Assembly: GCF_004135645.1 (NCBI RefSeq)
Contig: NZ_SDPW01000001.1
Coordinates: 2,046,001 to 2,110,000 of the forward strand
Reading direction: 5' to 3'
DNA from: Senegalimassilia faecalis
GTDB taxonomy: Bacteria; Actinomycetota; Coriobacteriia; Coriobacteriales; Eggerthellaceae
Length of the DNA: 64,000 nucleotides
Under the pieces are notes generated by a model. It searched no databases, was not told the origin of the DNA, and was given only the letters and a program-made list of their open reading frames with translations. Made by a program: the position numbers and the translations under genes. Positions 49,001 through 55,909 of this stretch are shown one piece after another; positions within the stretch are counted from its first letter, which is position 1; every line of letters begins with the position of its first letter.

Positions 49001-50855
49001 CGAGCCTGCAAACATTCTGGAAAAAAGGTCCTCCACCTTTGTATGTAACGCTCACGCCGTCAAGCACAAGGGCAACGGTGTTAAGGCTGCTGCCACCCTG
49101 GCCTTCGTATCCCACGACGCCACCAGCTTGTCGCACTTTCGTATCGCCGGACAGCGCAAATTCAATAGACGCATCGCCTGAGACCGTCAGCGCCCGAAGC
49201 GCATTGCCAGCATTGCCATCCTTCTGCCCCCAAACGGAACCAACTAAACCGCCATATGCACCGCGTTTCGTGGTATCAGAGCTATCACGGCCATAGACGA
49301 GATCGCTTTTATACGTTCCTCCATCAATCGAGACATCGCCATTAGACAAATTCAACTCGCCGAACAACGCACCCGCCCGAGGTGCCTTCGCCTCGTTCTT
49401 TTCATTGGAGACGCTGAGCTTGACGCCTCCGCCATAATTCAACGCTTTACCGGAAATCGTGACGGCGGCCGAACCCGCGACAGCACTCCCTGCAAACAGA
49501 ACTTGGCCAATCACGCCACCAGCGTATAGGCAGCCCGCGCTGTCGCCCACGTTGAGTGCAGGCTTGACGGTGCCCGCATCGGCTTCTCTGCTCGGAAGCG
49601 TCAGCGTCAACCCGTTCGCTTTGCCGATGAGGCCACCGGACGCATTCGCGCCTTTCACGGTGAACGCGGAGACGTCCACCCCTGCAGCGATTTCAACCTC
49701 CGCCGCTTCCGTCGTATCGCTCCCGTTATCGTCAACGCAAACTGCGCCGACGAGGCCACCGGCGTTTACGGCTGCGGTAACCGTCGGAGTGCTCACGATG
49801 TCATCAGGCAAGCTGACGCTTGCAATCGTAAGTTTGCCATATGCAACAGTATTCGCAATCAAGCCGGCATTTGCCGTCGTGGAAGCAACGGCAAAGCCCT
49901 TGCGGGTGGCACCGTCCGTAAAGGAATACCCGGCACTTACCGCCAAGTTGCCCGAAGCGGTTCCCAACAGCGCCGAGGATGCAGCGGGGGTTGAAGGTTC
50001 GACGGTGACGGAGGCATCGAACGGATTCGCAAGCTGCACCTGGACGTTAAGCGTCTGGTCATTGCCGTCGATGCTCGCCGCAACGATAGGCTCGTTGTAT
50101 GTCGGAGCACCTTCCCATCTGATTTTGATGGAGCTGCTTGCGCTGTGGAGCTTAACGCCGTTGAACAGCGTGCGAGTGATTCGAAGCCACATATCATTCG
50201 GCAAGGTAAGAGAACCCTCGAATGGAACGGCTTTGCTTCCAAGGCCTTGGAACGTATATCCGCTTACCGGAGTGCACAAATCCAACCCCTCAGTGCCAGT
50301 CATACCCGAAAGGGAGATGTTGGCAGATTGGTACAAGCCGGGATCAGCATTCGAGAGGATCGGCAATCCAGCAACACCAGTAACGTTTACCGCAGTGACA
50401 GCGTCGGCAGGCGCCGTTACTGTTCCGCAGCTGTTATCCTCGAAAGCCTTCGCCAAATCAGAAACGGTGTGAATCGTCGGATCGCTATTCGCGGCGGCCG
50501 CGTCCTCTGCAGCTTGATCTGAGTTCTCATCGGAAGGTGCTTCGCCAGCAAGGTCGGTGGATTGCGCAGCTTTACTATCGGCATTGGATGCTGCCGAGTC
50601 GGACGTCGCAGCATCGACATCAGTCGCGGATTCGGCGGGCTCCTCCTCGGAGGGTGCCGCTTGCTCCCCATCGGAATCGGCCCGGCTACCCTGATCGGCG
50701 GCAGCATTCTCCGAAGCCTCTTGCCGACCAGCCGTTGCGGCTGCATTCGCCACCGTCTCCGCCATTGCGGACGGGACGGGAACCAGACCCTGGACTATGA
50801 GCACTGCCGAAAGGCATATCGCCACTATGCGTTTTGCCGAATTCGTCACCTGCAC
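40032..50855 (-). CDS. Giant secreted beta-helix surface protein (3607 aa)
   Basis: A GTG at 50855, preceded by ATGAGGT four bases upstream, begins a signal peptide (basic RIVAICLSAVLIVQGLVPVP, cleavage after SAMA). The open frame continues much further upstream but has no better start. Residues about 35-120 are an acidic Ala/Ser/Glu/Asp linker. Residues about 230-2600 carry many GG-hydrophobic-G units (GGLVGAV, GGVIGQV, GGIIGTVAGG, GGFVGKI, GGVVGDAKG) typical of right-handed parallel beta-helices of the GLUG/pectate-lyase type. The last 800 residues are beta-rich, Ig-like (NDTTTVANYLNLV onward). I see no LPXTG, SLH, CWB2 or C-terminal membrane anchor. It is the last gene of an operon with three anchored proteins, and may be a secreted adhesin or fibre component held by them. 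Confidence 0.85.
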   Translation of the reverse strand: MQVTNSAKRIVAICLSAVLIVQGLVPVPSAMAETVANAAATAGRQEASENAAADQGSRADSDGEQAAPSEEEPAESATDVDAATSDSAASNADSKAAQSTDLAGEAPSDENSDQAAEDAAAANSDPTIHTVSDLAKAFEDNSCGTVTAPADAVTAVNVTGVAGLPILSNADPGLYQSANISLSGMTGTEGLDLCTPVSGYTFQGLGSKAVPFEGSLTLPNDMWLRITRTLFNGVKLHSASSSIKIRWEGAPTYNEPIVAASIDGNDQTLNVQVQLANPFDASVTVEPSTPAASSALLGTASGNLAVSAGYSFTDGATRKGFAVASTTANAGLIANTVAYGKLTIASVSLPDDIVSTPTVTAAVNAGGLVGAVCVDDNGSDTTEAAEVEIAAGVDVSAFTVKGANASGGLIGKANGLTLTLPSREADAGTVKPALNVGDSAGCLYAGGVIGQVLFAGSAVAGSAAVTISGKALNYGGGVKLSVSNEKNEAKAPRAGALFGELNLSNGDVSIDGGTYKSDLVYGRDSSDTTKRGAYGGLVGSVWGQKDGNAGNALRALTVSGDASIEFALSGDTKVRQAGGVVGYEGQGGSSLNTVALVLDGVSVTYKGGGPFFQNVCRLGGAVGVLDTNNVLDVRNLSVSTADNAAIGGDNGESAGIAGSSWRGIIKFSGITDLSGAKFKKNDKTALLVHENFNSLIFATGSGGNEITAESTSTGWKYVRPTNVVQLDDIYDFGQVIRLGGNLDSNFIFLDDGHNWHFSGTNLAKSGGVFQLPSAADFAKLAIAWQTSGYFSCVDGVTAGNVSSIATATINLQGDIDLSGTGITGLTKDRIPGNASELPAASQTFSGRVSGNGKTIKLAVGEAYGWRGDNAINVSDTSDGNGMVYRHDSLGLFMALGDGATITGLTIDGSMRFDDKAGVDAGPLAAKSSGTVSVTNSTFKPAINYENTGDGKVARVGGIIGTVAGGSVTFGSGAAVVANITSAKTENGNANVGGAIGLVAANSAAQITASGLSISGNINYADGKDGNIYAGVGGFIGVIREKDSWNGNSAESHVSILKLALDNLTIENRVSTGNKTAGGLLGYSWGKAVVDFGDANNGAANYALTANESSVSAQNVTQFGGLVYAASGKWTINDYAIDLTGATFSAPNADWFGMLVCSAGRNVTRGNGSYFDWLSGLYLLDAAPWETAYKVNEDKGAVTTKGSANFDEWIADTRGVNWSTKYLVTDVGVDGVVSLHTVDDKLHMEDADQRNSYENRTAFGQDHPTNKYSRYYYNLDRAFEVVQSKNKHTGIQWLETPEEVLLWSAATYAAAGIRDYIVKTSGSDGYPYMTSTARIRGEIDLTGYSYYPVDASNIAMFIRNASITFAYEKVNAKENGNKKNSEQTQHMNMHAGLFRHFAATGSDNKTMNVENTTLSGTIGMNIDDDGKTITSGALICKIANGSDTAGGRAVVNINGLTLKGLRVANADPDYAPLLVADMTTFAGLDVKELSISESDYKNSENKWVTAGTSLFGNLGGSNADMVSATFNQVFVPSLNNGGSIFTHASLLESFAYGDGKTGTASYTFVKSDQTAGMVTFGEEIDSNGEYHGSQFWYYDEEGYGDSSNLVDDHRGHIANENDAKFGDYLPYVYKSDDGDPVGSHKSFHEIKVNQRIPSLVTGCGTYGDPYAIVNANQLYAVSNFIRSGNAAAMDGWEITIVKDQETLCQRRADSSNHDNEVTYVYSTSNGWVNKNNSTDKLEGDTMQRYLQSAYYSIEPGDSGEIVLDGDSFQGFGNEVNPFRGVIVGNLNKNVTGQSVPTKLVLKKKSSTLMGLIPYSYGSVVKGLTVEYDSSEALQGSNGVAYAGKSSSNNGVPQAFFGGVIGCIVGGDNIIDGVTVSNTGNFSVAGAASSAHLVPIGGYIGVIAGGGVIFRSMSDDVSKWRDGGSSLYDNPYVGRVIDGYAFSEKCVVDNGDSSYKVNLLDSNDTGCVTTTNTYNNYSWGSKNEAAKVTVSDKQGLLVLSAIINSGAAAGAASSGYVMPNVGPFCGSYAYRGRTYNNAALAAKKYKFGNEQYGKVRNSAYSTVGAVASTADENWSLSKYDDLQAPGNQNWQGPLNSTEVQNNKREINSPYLVRTNANWATGYICALGISGVAIEFAKQSGEGIDYDMTDYGSGYLGLSGRYYSNACVSNYPSAERRFITPPIACINGNGASIKVVSNVKEYANDDYKVSGVGALFGNVMYTSQKVDQSIKANDGATVKDLTFDSCNLSIQYIDESGKVLENKNDDTVHIGVGCLAGITSNLNSQVDYGIYKNVHMTGCAVTGVSSAGGLLGNAGYMKMRTNATDRYSRMTQIEWNSWGSLQAPVKLMDSSYIDCTVTASHNAGGFVGKIRKSNCEVDVTTYNPVASNSVIRATNGWNGEANTAGGIVGLTGGQVVVGGKTSPGKYVTVSNATVTTDWPEGSSSTGVNFTRGLGGIAGYVENNTVSVSHAKVTSDKNASDTDAYYFGCQQQGNQRYRYVGGLVGYGNRYSSYSDCIVSNIRIASRESGGGIMGTLAGGSFVADGVSIDSIQIDGAYSGGVLGQTSSTGSSVTVVNSRVENSLFKKNSCMGWTHPDGNYTYSGGVVGDAKGTIRMCNILIAENAFEDKTHQGLLLGDVADSDLTRFAVAGLAIKLKTGATNSDNPGIMHYRQDSQKAAINKKSYIAFADYKDEPKAVPGNRLYNDDDNADGSMATVKSVSPYVTTNPENKLSVKDASGGDPKYLFGDGAAIDTAATIKEQARFPQPGRYTYTNIGGITDDGQYNNTNSYSAGTAASTYNKNNTVSSEGTGKFPQVADDFPILLISGNDTTTVANYLNLVTNGGFSDAVRLNNDAGGPHVTAKAEMFELQSDGSFVRSADAASLYVVGDGTTSMGFRASTSWDNERHRFTLLTVTFSETGQKYKVQVPIIVKRMLEIDFTASYAYGTKFNPDDYSTLGENSHVLSSSGESMAGYLTWTYNEANGSATEYGWDTHLASGGSMGPLNKSILFSGKTPTLPAGTQLTLVDTADNDKEYYYTVPQSGATSVKLTDFVAAVDGKSRYEEPWFSQTMGVTALEDNNGVWVECSKDDNPGAKIGSGDDVKYYRVTNESDTATRYTLKVATVAEGENKGMEISPSENFYLVITVPAGTKAAVNGYTYSSIDTNVNSRVNATLRPRNAEKLLDADSHSNTASTYSIYTNYGQKLSDNVSGAYAEMGTCKNEDGVGYRLPLDVTDTVTFNRNQQYNPNDKLYFQLSSSLGQYGKDGSLTSAGGWPTGVSGTAHFYVKVGDEYYTWDGSGWKSVGSTKTDAGASVPWSSDGGEMKLQLPYDLSGIRSVAASVATAADTEDAAFTVQVKIDSIQMSEMACLSGIAAGQLNQQQVPSAFTRIRFQSSLAVSESTLETSSITANIPGTVGYYREENGDSTIELSASMQSQLGINVNDLALANGTIAAYGTYDLSAMIDADDRIGEATSVRYMLKLQKRTGTDGTYEDESVKSHFSVIESPLGEGTLTPMGTKDAFVFIDQKANNAFATQKSAKMFQFPFTVKVNTDVEDNNFTYANYRLVLSAELLDASGSVIDTPVNIALNSGYPNSDYITYTLSKINTSGISHS

Positions 50856-50889
50856 GTTTACCTCATTCCATATGCACCGCAATCGCGGG

Positions 50890-51900
50890 TTAATCAACCT
50901 TCTTGACCGAAATGCCCAATTCGGACCAGTCGCTTGGCACCACGTCCCCATGACGGTAAAAATTCACGACGGTTCCGCCAGGCTGCAGGGTCAGCGTCGC
51001 TTTACCAGCCCGCTTGTCAACAACAGCACTGAACCTCGTATTGAAGAAGTAGTCCAAATCAACCTTGGTAGGGTCCCAACTCAGTTCGACTTGCGCCTCT
51101 TGAGCCGTGACAGTGATGCGGTAGTTGTAAGCGTCATACTTACTGAACGGGATGACGTTGCTGTCCATATCCTTCGCGTCCTTGTCGACGAACGCGCCTT
51201 CGACCGAAGCGCTCTGCACAACGACGCGCTCATTCGGGATGATTTTAGCGGCAAGGCAATTGAGCGTAGTGCCCGGGCTGTTCCGAACGTCAACCGCTGC
51301 TTTCACCGTAAAGTACGCATTTTCCGTTAAGGCTTGTTTCGGGAAGGTGATGGTGTACGTGTCGATTTTCGCGCGGCCACCCAAAAACGTTGAAGGCTGC
51401 CCAACTTCCGGCACGCCTTCACTGCGAGAAATCGTCCAATTATCGCCACTCCAATTATGGAGAACAACGGACAGCGTATAGGTTACGTCTTTCATGTTGA
51501 CGACGTTTTGGTCAGCGGGCAAGCAGTTGTAAACGCTGAACGTGAAGCTACAATTGCCCGAGGCATCAGGGTCGACCGCTAGCAATTGCTCGGCAGGGTT
51601 CTCCTCAGGATCTTGGGTATACGAATACAGCAGATCGGAGGCGAACAGGCTTTGCGTGTCGTTAGTAACGACGACACCTTTTAAATAGTCGCCAGCCATA
51701 AAGGCAGAGTATGTCACGCGCATACCCGTTGCCAGTGCCACTAAGCACAAAACAAGGGTGCCGGCCACGAGCGCACGCTTAGCATGCCTACGCACGGCGC
51801 GTGCAGCGGGCACCTTCGCCATCGCCTTCGCGGGAGCGTTCGCCGCGGCCTCGTTGATAGGTTGCACTTCGGCCTTCGTTTCGTTGTCTGCGCTGCTCAT
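50890..51900 (-). CDS. Membrane-anchored secreted protein, SipW/TasA-like family
   Basis: A 336-residue protein: 45-residue cytoplasmic N-terminus (basic RRHAKRALVAG), one helix at about 48-65 (LVLCLVALATGMRVTYSAFM), then an extracellular beta-rich domain with SFTFSVYNCLPADQN and RITVTAQEAQVELSWDP. The ATG at 51900 has AAGGAGG upstream. The helix-plus-beta layout matches the anchored proteins at 51958, 52788, 57708, 58920 and 60274, though the YAWFVSNN motif is replaced by TYSAFMAGDYLKG. It lies 34 bp before the giant protein gene and is probably part of the same surface structure. Function unknown. Confidence 0.72.
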   Translation of the reverse strand: MSSADNETKAEVQPINEAAANAPAKAMAKVPAARAVRRHAKRALVAGTLVLCLVALATGMRVTYSAFMAGDYLKGVVVTNDTQSLFASDLLYSYTQDPEENPAEQLLAVDPDASGNCSFTFSVYNCLPADQNVVNMKDVTYTLSVVLHNWSGDNWTISRSEGVPEVGQPSTFLGGRAKIDTYTITFPKQALTENAYFTVKAAVDVRNSPGTTLNCLAAKIIPNERVVVQSASVEGAFVDKDAKDMDSNVIPFSKYDAYNYRITVTAQEAQVELSWDPTKVDLDYFFNTRFSAVVDKRAGKATLTLQPGGTVVNFYRHGDVVPSDWSELGISVKKVD

Positions 51901-51957
51901 GTTCGACACCTCCTTCACTATCCTCGTTGTGCGATATATGCGCGCATGGTGGGTTTT

Positions 51958-52785
51958 CTACGACGTTGCTCCCGCTTCCGACCCTCGAGCGATCAGATAC
52001 AGGACGTCGGTCTCTTTCTGGCTTTCCGTCCATTGAAGCTTCAGAATGAAGTTCGTGACGTCAGCGGCAGAGCCATCTTCCTTCTGATCGAGGTTGTTGC
52101 TTGAGGTTCCCCCAAAAAGCGCATAGCGATACAACGGTGCAGCATTGGCTTGGATGCCGCCCGAATTTTCCTTACCCGCGTAATCGCCAAACGTCGGGTC
52201 TTTCGAATCTCGCGGCTTAGCGGCAATGCCCGAATCGCTTTGATTGATGAACTCGAATTCAATCGGGTTACCCACCGCCGTCCAGTAGTAAGGCTGTCCA
52301 AAAACCGTGCCAGACACCGTCTCGCTCCCCGTATGGCCCACTGCAACGCGATACACTTCGATATTCAAGTCGCTGATATTCGTGGTGTTCGCCAACTGCA
52401 GCTCGAACGGACCGCCATCGCTTTTCACGCAGAACGGGCGGTACAGGGTAACCTTCCCGTCCTGGTCCACGTTGTCGGACGTGTACGACATGTCGATTTG
52501 CTCGATGGCCGTAGCATTCGGGCCGAGCACGCGCAGCTGTTTGGGCTCCTGCACTTTTCCAACTGTTGACGCGCTTTGACCGGCAACAAACCAACCGAAC
52601 GTCAGGCAGACGATGATGGCGATAACAGCCAGAAGCGAAAGCGCAGCCATCAACCGCTTGCGCTTGTCGACGTACCAGGGACTTTTTGCCACCGCAGCCG
52701 AGGCGTCCTGCGGCGCGTCGACTTGCGCGGCGACGGACGGGGCCGTGGCCTCGAGCTCCGAGCTGTTGTTCGGACGATCGGTCAT
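51958..52785 (-). CDS. Membrane-anchored secreted protein, SipW/TasA-like family
   Basis: A 275-residue protein with a cytoplasmic tail (residues 1-42), a helix at about 45-66 (ALSLLAVIAIIVCLTFGWFVAG) and an extracellular beta-rich domain (FELQLANTTNISDLNIEVYR, NFILKLQWTESQKETDVLYL). The helix runs directly into the GWFVAGQSAS variant of the family motif YAWFVSNN. It starts 2 bp after the stop of the upstream gene. The domain edges suggest a small fibre-subunit-like fold, but no family is certain; a true TasA relation is inference. Confidence 0.72.
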   Translation of the reverse strand: MTDRPNNSSELEATAPSVAAQVDAPQDASAAVAKSPWYVDKRKRLMAALSLLAVIAIIVCLTFGWFVAGQSASTVGKVQEPKQLRVLGPNATAIEQIDMSYTSDNVDQDGKVTLYRPFCVKSDGGPFELQLANTTNISDLNIEVYRVAVGHTGSETVSGTVFGQPYYWTAVGNPIEFEFINQSDSGIAAKPRDSKDPTFGDYAGKENSGGIQANAAPLYRYALFGGTSSNNLDQKEDGSAADVTNFILKLQWTESQKETDVLYLIARGSEAGATS

Positions 52786-52787
52786 TG

Positions 52788-53810
52788 CTAGTTGTTCACC
52801 TCCTGCGCGGAGAAACGCAGCTGGAAATACTCGACCTGAGAGCCAAGCTGCTCGTCAGCGTAGTTGTAGTACAGCGAGCACGTGTCCATGTTGTTCGAGG
52901 ACATGCTTGGGGAAACCTCGGGGACCATTTTCGGCGTGAAGTACCGTCCCTGATTGTCGAGGGCTGCGTAGTAGCAGCCGAGATTTTTGTTGATATCGGC
53001 TTGCAGAGTTGCATAGCCCGCGCTGTCGAACGCCGTCGTGTCCGAGGCGGGAGCAAACAGGTTCTGGTAGTAATTCACATTGCCAGTCAGCACGAACGCC
53101 TGGAGCTGCGACGGCCATGCCCAGTAAAGCGTGCGGGTAACAGTCTTCGTAGTCTTGCCGCTTTCGTCTTGAAACTCGGACGACACAACGGTCAGGACAT
53201 CGGAGATCAGGGGGTTGGAGTAGTATCCGCTCGCATCCTTCCCCGGAAACACGCCTTCCCCATCCTTCTTCTCAAAGAACAGGATGTGCCCGCGGAATAG
53301 GTCACAGAGGGTGCCATCCTTCTGAACCTCCCCCACAGAGTTATCGCTTGTCCGCAGCTGCACCGCGCGCTCTAAGCTAACCTGGACGTTTCCCAAGTCG
53401 GTGGCTACAGGCGTGACGGTGAACTGGATGGTGCCCGAAGCACCAGGCCCAACTTCGCCGCCGTTGTAATTGTTCAGATTCACGGTTGCCGAAACCGCCA
53501 TGGAATCATTAGTGCCAAACGCAGCCACATTGTCATACACGCCTTGATGCGTATCGTCCCCCGAGACACCTGTCAACGCAAAACGATCGCCCTTCGCGCT
53601 GAGGGTTGCCGTTTCGGCCTTTACTTGGTTGTTGCTGACAAACCAGGCTAGGCTGGCGAGGATGATAATTATGGCTGCCATCACGAACAGGCCGCTTACC
53701 AGGAAACGCTTCCAGAAGTCCTTGAGCGTTTGCGCGTGGGCGTCGGCCGCTTGGCGGTATTGCTCCGCCGTTTTCGGCTCGAGTTCGCTTTGTTCGCGCT
53801 TGCTGGTCAT
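52788..53810 (-). CDS. Membrane-anchored secreted protein, SipW/TasA-like family
   Basis: A 340-residue protein: a cytoplasmic tail of about 35 residues, a helix (FLVSGLFVMAAIIIILASLA) ending in the motif WFVSNNQVKAETATLSAKGD, then an extracellular domain (FTVTPVATDLGNVQVSLERAV, LFRGHILFFEKKDGEG, VEYFQLRFSAQEV). The motif is nearly the same as WFVSNNTVKATTASVSAQ in the 58920 protein. The ATG at 53810 has no good ribosome binding site; a GTG at 53879 is the alternative. It is the first gene of the four-gene operon with the giant protein. A TAAAAT -10 lies at 53922-53927. Confidence 0.72.
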   Translation of the reverse strand: MTSKREQSELEPKTAEQYRQAADAHAQTLKDFWKRFLVSGLFVMAAIIIILASLAWFVSNNQVKAETATLSAKGDRFALTGVSGDDTHQGVYDNVAAFGTNDSMAVSATVNLNNYNGGEVGPGASGTIQFTVTPVATDLGNVQVSLERAVQLRTSDNSVGEVQKDGTLCDLFRGHILFFEKKDGEGVFPGKDASGYYSNPLISDVLTVVSSEFQDESGKTTKTVTRTLYWAWPSQLQAFVLTGNVNYYQNLFAPASDTTAFDSAGYATLQADINKNLGCYYAALDNQGRYFTPKMVPEVSPSMSSNNMDTCSLYYNYADEQLGSQVEYFQLRFSAQEVNN

Positions 53811-53921
53811 CTTGGTTGCCCGCCCGTGCGGCGAGATGCCGTCCTTTCGCGTTTCGCTTGCAGCTTCCGCGCTTCTCACCTGGGGAAACGCTTTGCTGCC
53901 GAATTTTTTACGTACGTTTTT

Positions 53922-53949
53922 ATTTTACCATCTACCTGGAGTTTTTCGA
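53922..53949 (-). promoter_or_regulatory. Promoter candidate of the giant-protein operon
   Basis: On the minus strand TCGAAA and TAAAAT with a 16-bp spacer lie about 110 bp before the first ATG. The -10 context GGTAAAATA recurs in the same position upstream of the gene at 57708, so the two units may share control. Confidence 0.4.
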
Positions 53950-54029
53950 TTATCCAGCTTGCAAATCTCACATATTGCGCGAGGCGTAAGGCAACGGTCG
54001 ACATTCGTGCTAACGCTGATCAAGGCGCA

Positions 54030-54225
54030 TAAACGTATCCGGATGACGCGCAGGAAATAGTCGAGCCGGGGGCAACCCGGCTCGACAGCCTAACAACCAC
54101 CGCGCCGCCCGCGACTCTGAAGTGCGACAGCCTAGGAGACGGGCTTGCTGGTGTACCTGCAGTATTCGAAAGCGGCCAGACCCGAGGCAAGCCGCTTTCG
54201 ACAACGATTCGGGAACTTCGCGCAG
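54030..54225 (+). repeat. Type I toxin-antitoxin-like repeat, copy A (truncated)
   Basis: This 196-bp copy has the toxin C-terminal frame (LTLIKAHKRIRMTRRK, TAG at 54058), hairpin 1 GTCGAGCCGGG / CCCGGCTCGAC at 54060-54086, and hairpin 2 CGAAAGCGGC / GCCGCTTTCG at 54167-54200. The antisense -10 is AATACT. No toxin start or leader remains, so it is 5'-truncated. It sits between the anchored-protein operon and the decayed DUF4143 gene. Confidence 0.7.
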
Positions 54226-54272
54226 GGGCCGGCACGCACCGGCCAACATGTGCGGCGCGTGCTAGCCAGCCG

Positions 54273-55475
54273 CTATTCGGGCCACACAATGGGCGGCAGC
54301 TCGATTTCATTCAGCAACTTCACCGATGACTCGCCCGACGACCCTTCTGCCGCCACGAACCCAGCCATATACAGCGGCAAATACGTTAACCGCTTTCCGC
54401 ACCTCGTTTGTAACGACACGTTCGCTTCGGTCAGCACCACCGCTTCCGAGATGCCGAATTCGCTGGTCCCCAAAAGGGTGTTCAGCGCCGTGTGAAGCTT
54501 ATAGTCCTTGCCGGACTTCACCTCGATAGGCAAAATTCCGCCCGTTGCCTTTTCCATCAGAAAATCCACTTCGCCACGCTTGCTATGGTGATAGTAGTAC
54601 AGCTCAACGCCCGCCGCAGCCAGCTCTTGCGCGACAAAGTTCTCGTACACCGCGCCGAAATTCACCGACCGCTCCCCCATAAGCGCCGACATCGCCGTCT
54701 GAGCAGGGTATTGAGCAACAAGCATTCCCACATCGGAGCTATAAAGCTTGAACCGATTGACCTCGGCGGTGCGAGCCAACATGGGCCGAGGGTCGGAAAC
54801 ATTGTCGACTTTCAGCGCAGCGCGGGCGGCGGTCAGCCATGCGAAATCGTTCGCGAAACGATTGTACTTCGCCTCTTTCGCCACCGCCTTGAGTTGAAAC
54901 CGTTTGTTCTCCTTGCTAAGCTGAGCGGGTATCTCTTGAAAATCGCCTTGACCTGCGGCGACCGCGTTCCCGCATATTTTGCGATGTCTTCGCGATATAG
55001 CCTAGCCAAATCCGTCTGAACTTCGCGGACCGCGCCTAAATCGCGCTTGCCAGTGATACTTTTCTGCACTGCTGCCGGCATTCCGCCGATCACGAGATAC
55101 CGGCGAAACAGCTGAATGAGCGCATCATGAACCGGTGCATCAACCGGAATCTTCTCTTCATAGCACGTGCGAACTTGGCTCAAAATCGTATCGGGAACGC
55201 CCTGTGCCCAGCAAAACTCCTCAAACGAAAGCGGAAACATGTCCAAAATGCGCAGATATCCGACCGGCATGGAGCGTATCCACCGCAGCTTCGATCCCAA
55301 CATAGACCCCGACAAAACCACATCGAAGCGCCCATCTTGCACAAGGTACTTCGACAGCGCAACCACTTCAGGGGCCATTTGCACTTCATCGAAAAAAAAT
55401 CAACGTGGAATCGGGCCGCAAAGCCTGACCTAGTTCGAGCGAAAGCAAATCGACAACCTGATCGGCGTTTTTTGC
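54273..55475 (-). pseudogene. Decayed AAA+DUF4143 ATPase gene, 5'-truncated
   Basis: It belongs to the same subfamily as the 38291 protein (VLSGSMLG, FEEFCWAQGVPD, NFGAVYENFVAQELAAAG, VDFLMEKATGGILPIEVKSGK). The part before FSAKNADQVVDLLSLELG, including Walker A, is missing. The frame breaks at a run of eight A/T near 55392-55399 (seven restore LIFFDEVQMAPEVV) and near 54950, where one missing base turns IFQEIPAQLSKEN into KRYPLSLARRT. Beyond that, the C-terminus to 54273 is intact. Two frameshifts and a lost 5' end show it is no longer functional. It is flanked by repeat copies A and B. Confidence 0.85.
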
Positions 55476-55566
55476 ACTGAATTATTCGTGGGCGCTCCCA
55501 GCGTCATTCGCAAAGCCGGCTGTATTCGTTGCCGCGCCGTTACCCGAACTCTAGCTTGCTAGCGAA

Positions 55567-55572
55567 TACAAT
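55567..55572 (+). promoter_or_regulatory. -10 element of the toxin-like peptide gene
   Basis: TACAAT, eight bases before CACCAGCAA at 55581, which is the same 5' sequence predicted for the opposing antisense RNA. No consensus -35 is seen. Confidence 0.4.
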
Positions 55573-55633
55573 AGGAACTCCACCAGCAAGGTCCGAACGT
55601 GGGCGGCGCTTCTTGCGAGAGGAGTGATCGCCT

Positions 55634-55747
55634 ATGGATATAATCCACGAAATTCTCGACTGCATGGCTGATATAGCCACGGTGCTGGCCTTCGCGCTTG
55701 CACTGATCGAGACATATAAACGGTGTCGGATGGGGCGGAAGAAGTAG
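55634..55747 (+). CDS. Type I toxin-like hydrophobic peptide (37 aa)
   Basis: ATG at 55634 with AGAGGAG nine bases upstream encodes 37 residues: MDIIHEILDC, a hydrophobic stretch ADIATVLAFALALIETY and a basic tail KRCRMGRKK. Size and layout match Fst/TxpA/holin-like type I toxins, which insert in the membrane. The tail is conserved in truncated copies A (KRIRMTRRK) and C (NRMTRKK), which supports it being coded. A hairpin starts at the stop codon, and an antisense promoter faces it from 55851-55880, so an RNA antitoxin probably controls it. No database match can be given. Confidence 0.6.
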   Translation: MDIIHEILDCMADIATVLAFALALIETYKRCRMGRKK

Positions 55748-55772
55748 TCGAGCCAGGTTGCAGCCTGGCTCG

Positions 55773-55843
55773 ATAATTCATATCCACCGCGCCGCCCGCG
55801 AGCTCTAAAGTCTAACCCACTGCAGAGACGGGCTTTGCTGGTG
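55773..55843 (-). ncRNA. Predicted antisense antitoxin RNA
   Basis: Predicted from the promoter at 55851-55880 and hairpin 1 as its stop; length about 70-100 nt. It overlaps the 3' region of the convergent toxin transcript. The 5' end CACCAGCAA equals the predicted 5' end of the toxin mRNA. It is an inference from layout; no transcript data are available. Confidence 0.4.
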
Positions 55844-55850
55844 TACCTGC

Positions 55851-55880
55851 AGTATACGAAAGCGGCCCGCCCCAAGGCAA
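55851..55880 (-). promoter_or_regulatory. Antisense RNA promoter of the toxin-like locus
   Basis: Minus strand: TTGCCT at 55880-55875 and consensus TATACT at 55856-55851 with an 18-bp spacer that contains one arm of hairpin 2. The RNA would start near 55843 with CACCAGCAAAG and run towards hairpin 1, opposite the 3' part of the toxin mRNA. Copy A has AATACT and copy C TATGCT in the same place. Confidence 0.6.
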
Positions 55881-55909
55881 GCCGCTTTCGGTAACGTTTT
55901 AGGAACTTC

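Noticed and set aside
53811-54029. c-di-GMP riboswitch upstream of the giant-protein operon
   Set aside because: Considered because of the PilZ gene, but no conserved GEMM core sequence is visible here or upstream of 59765.
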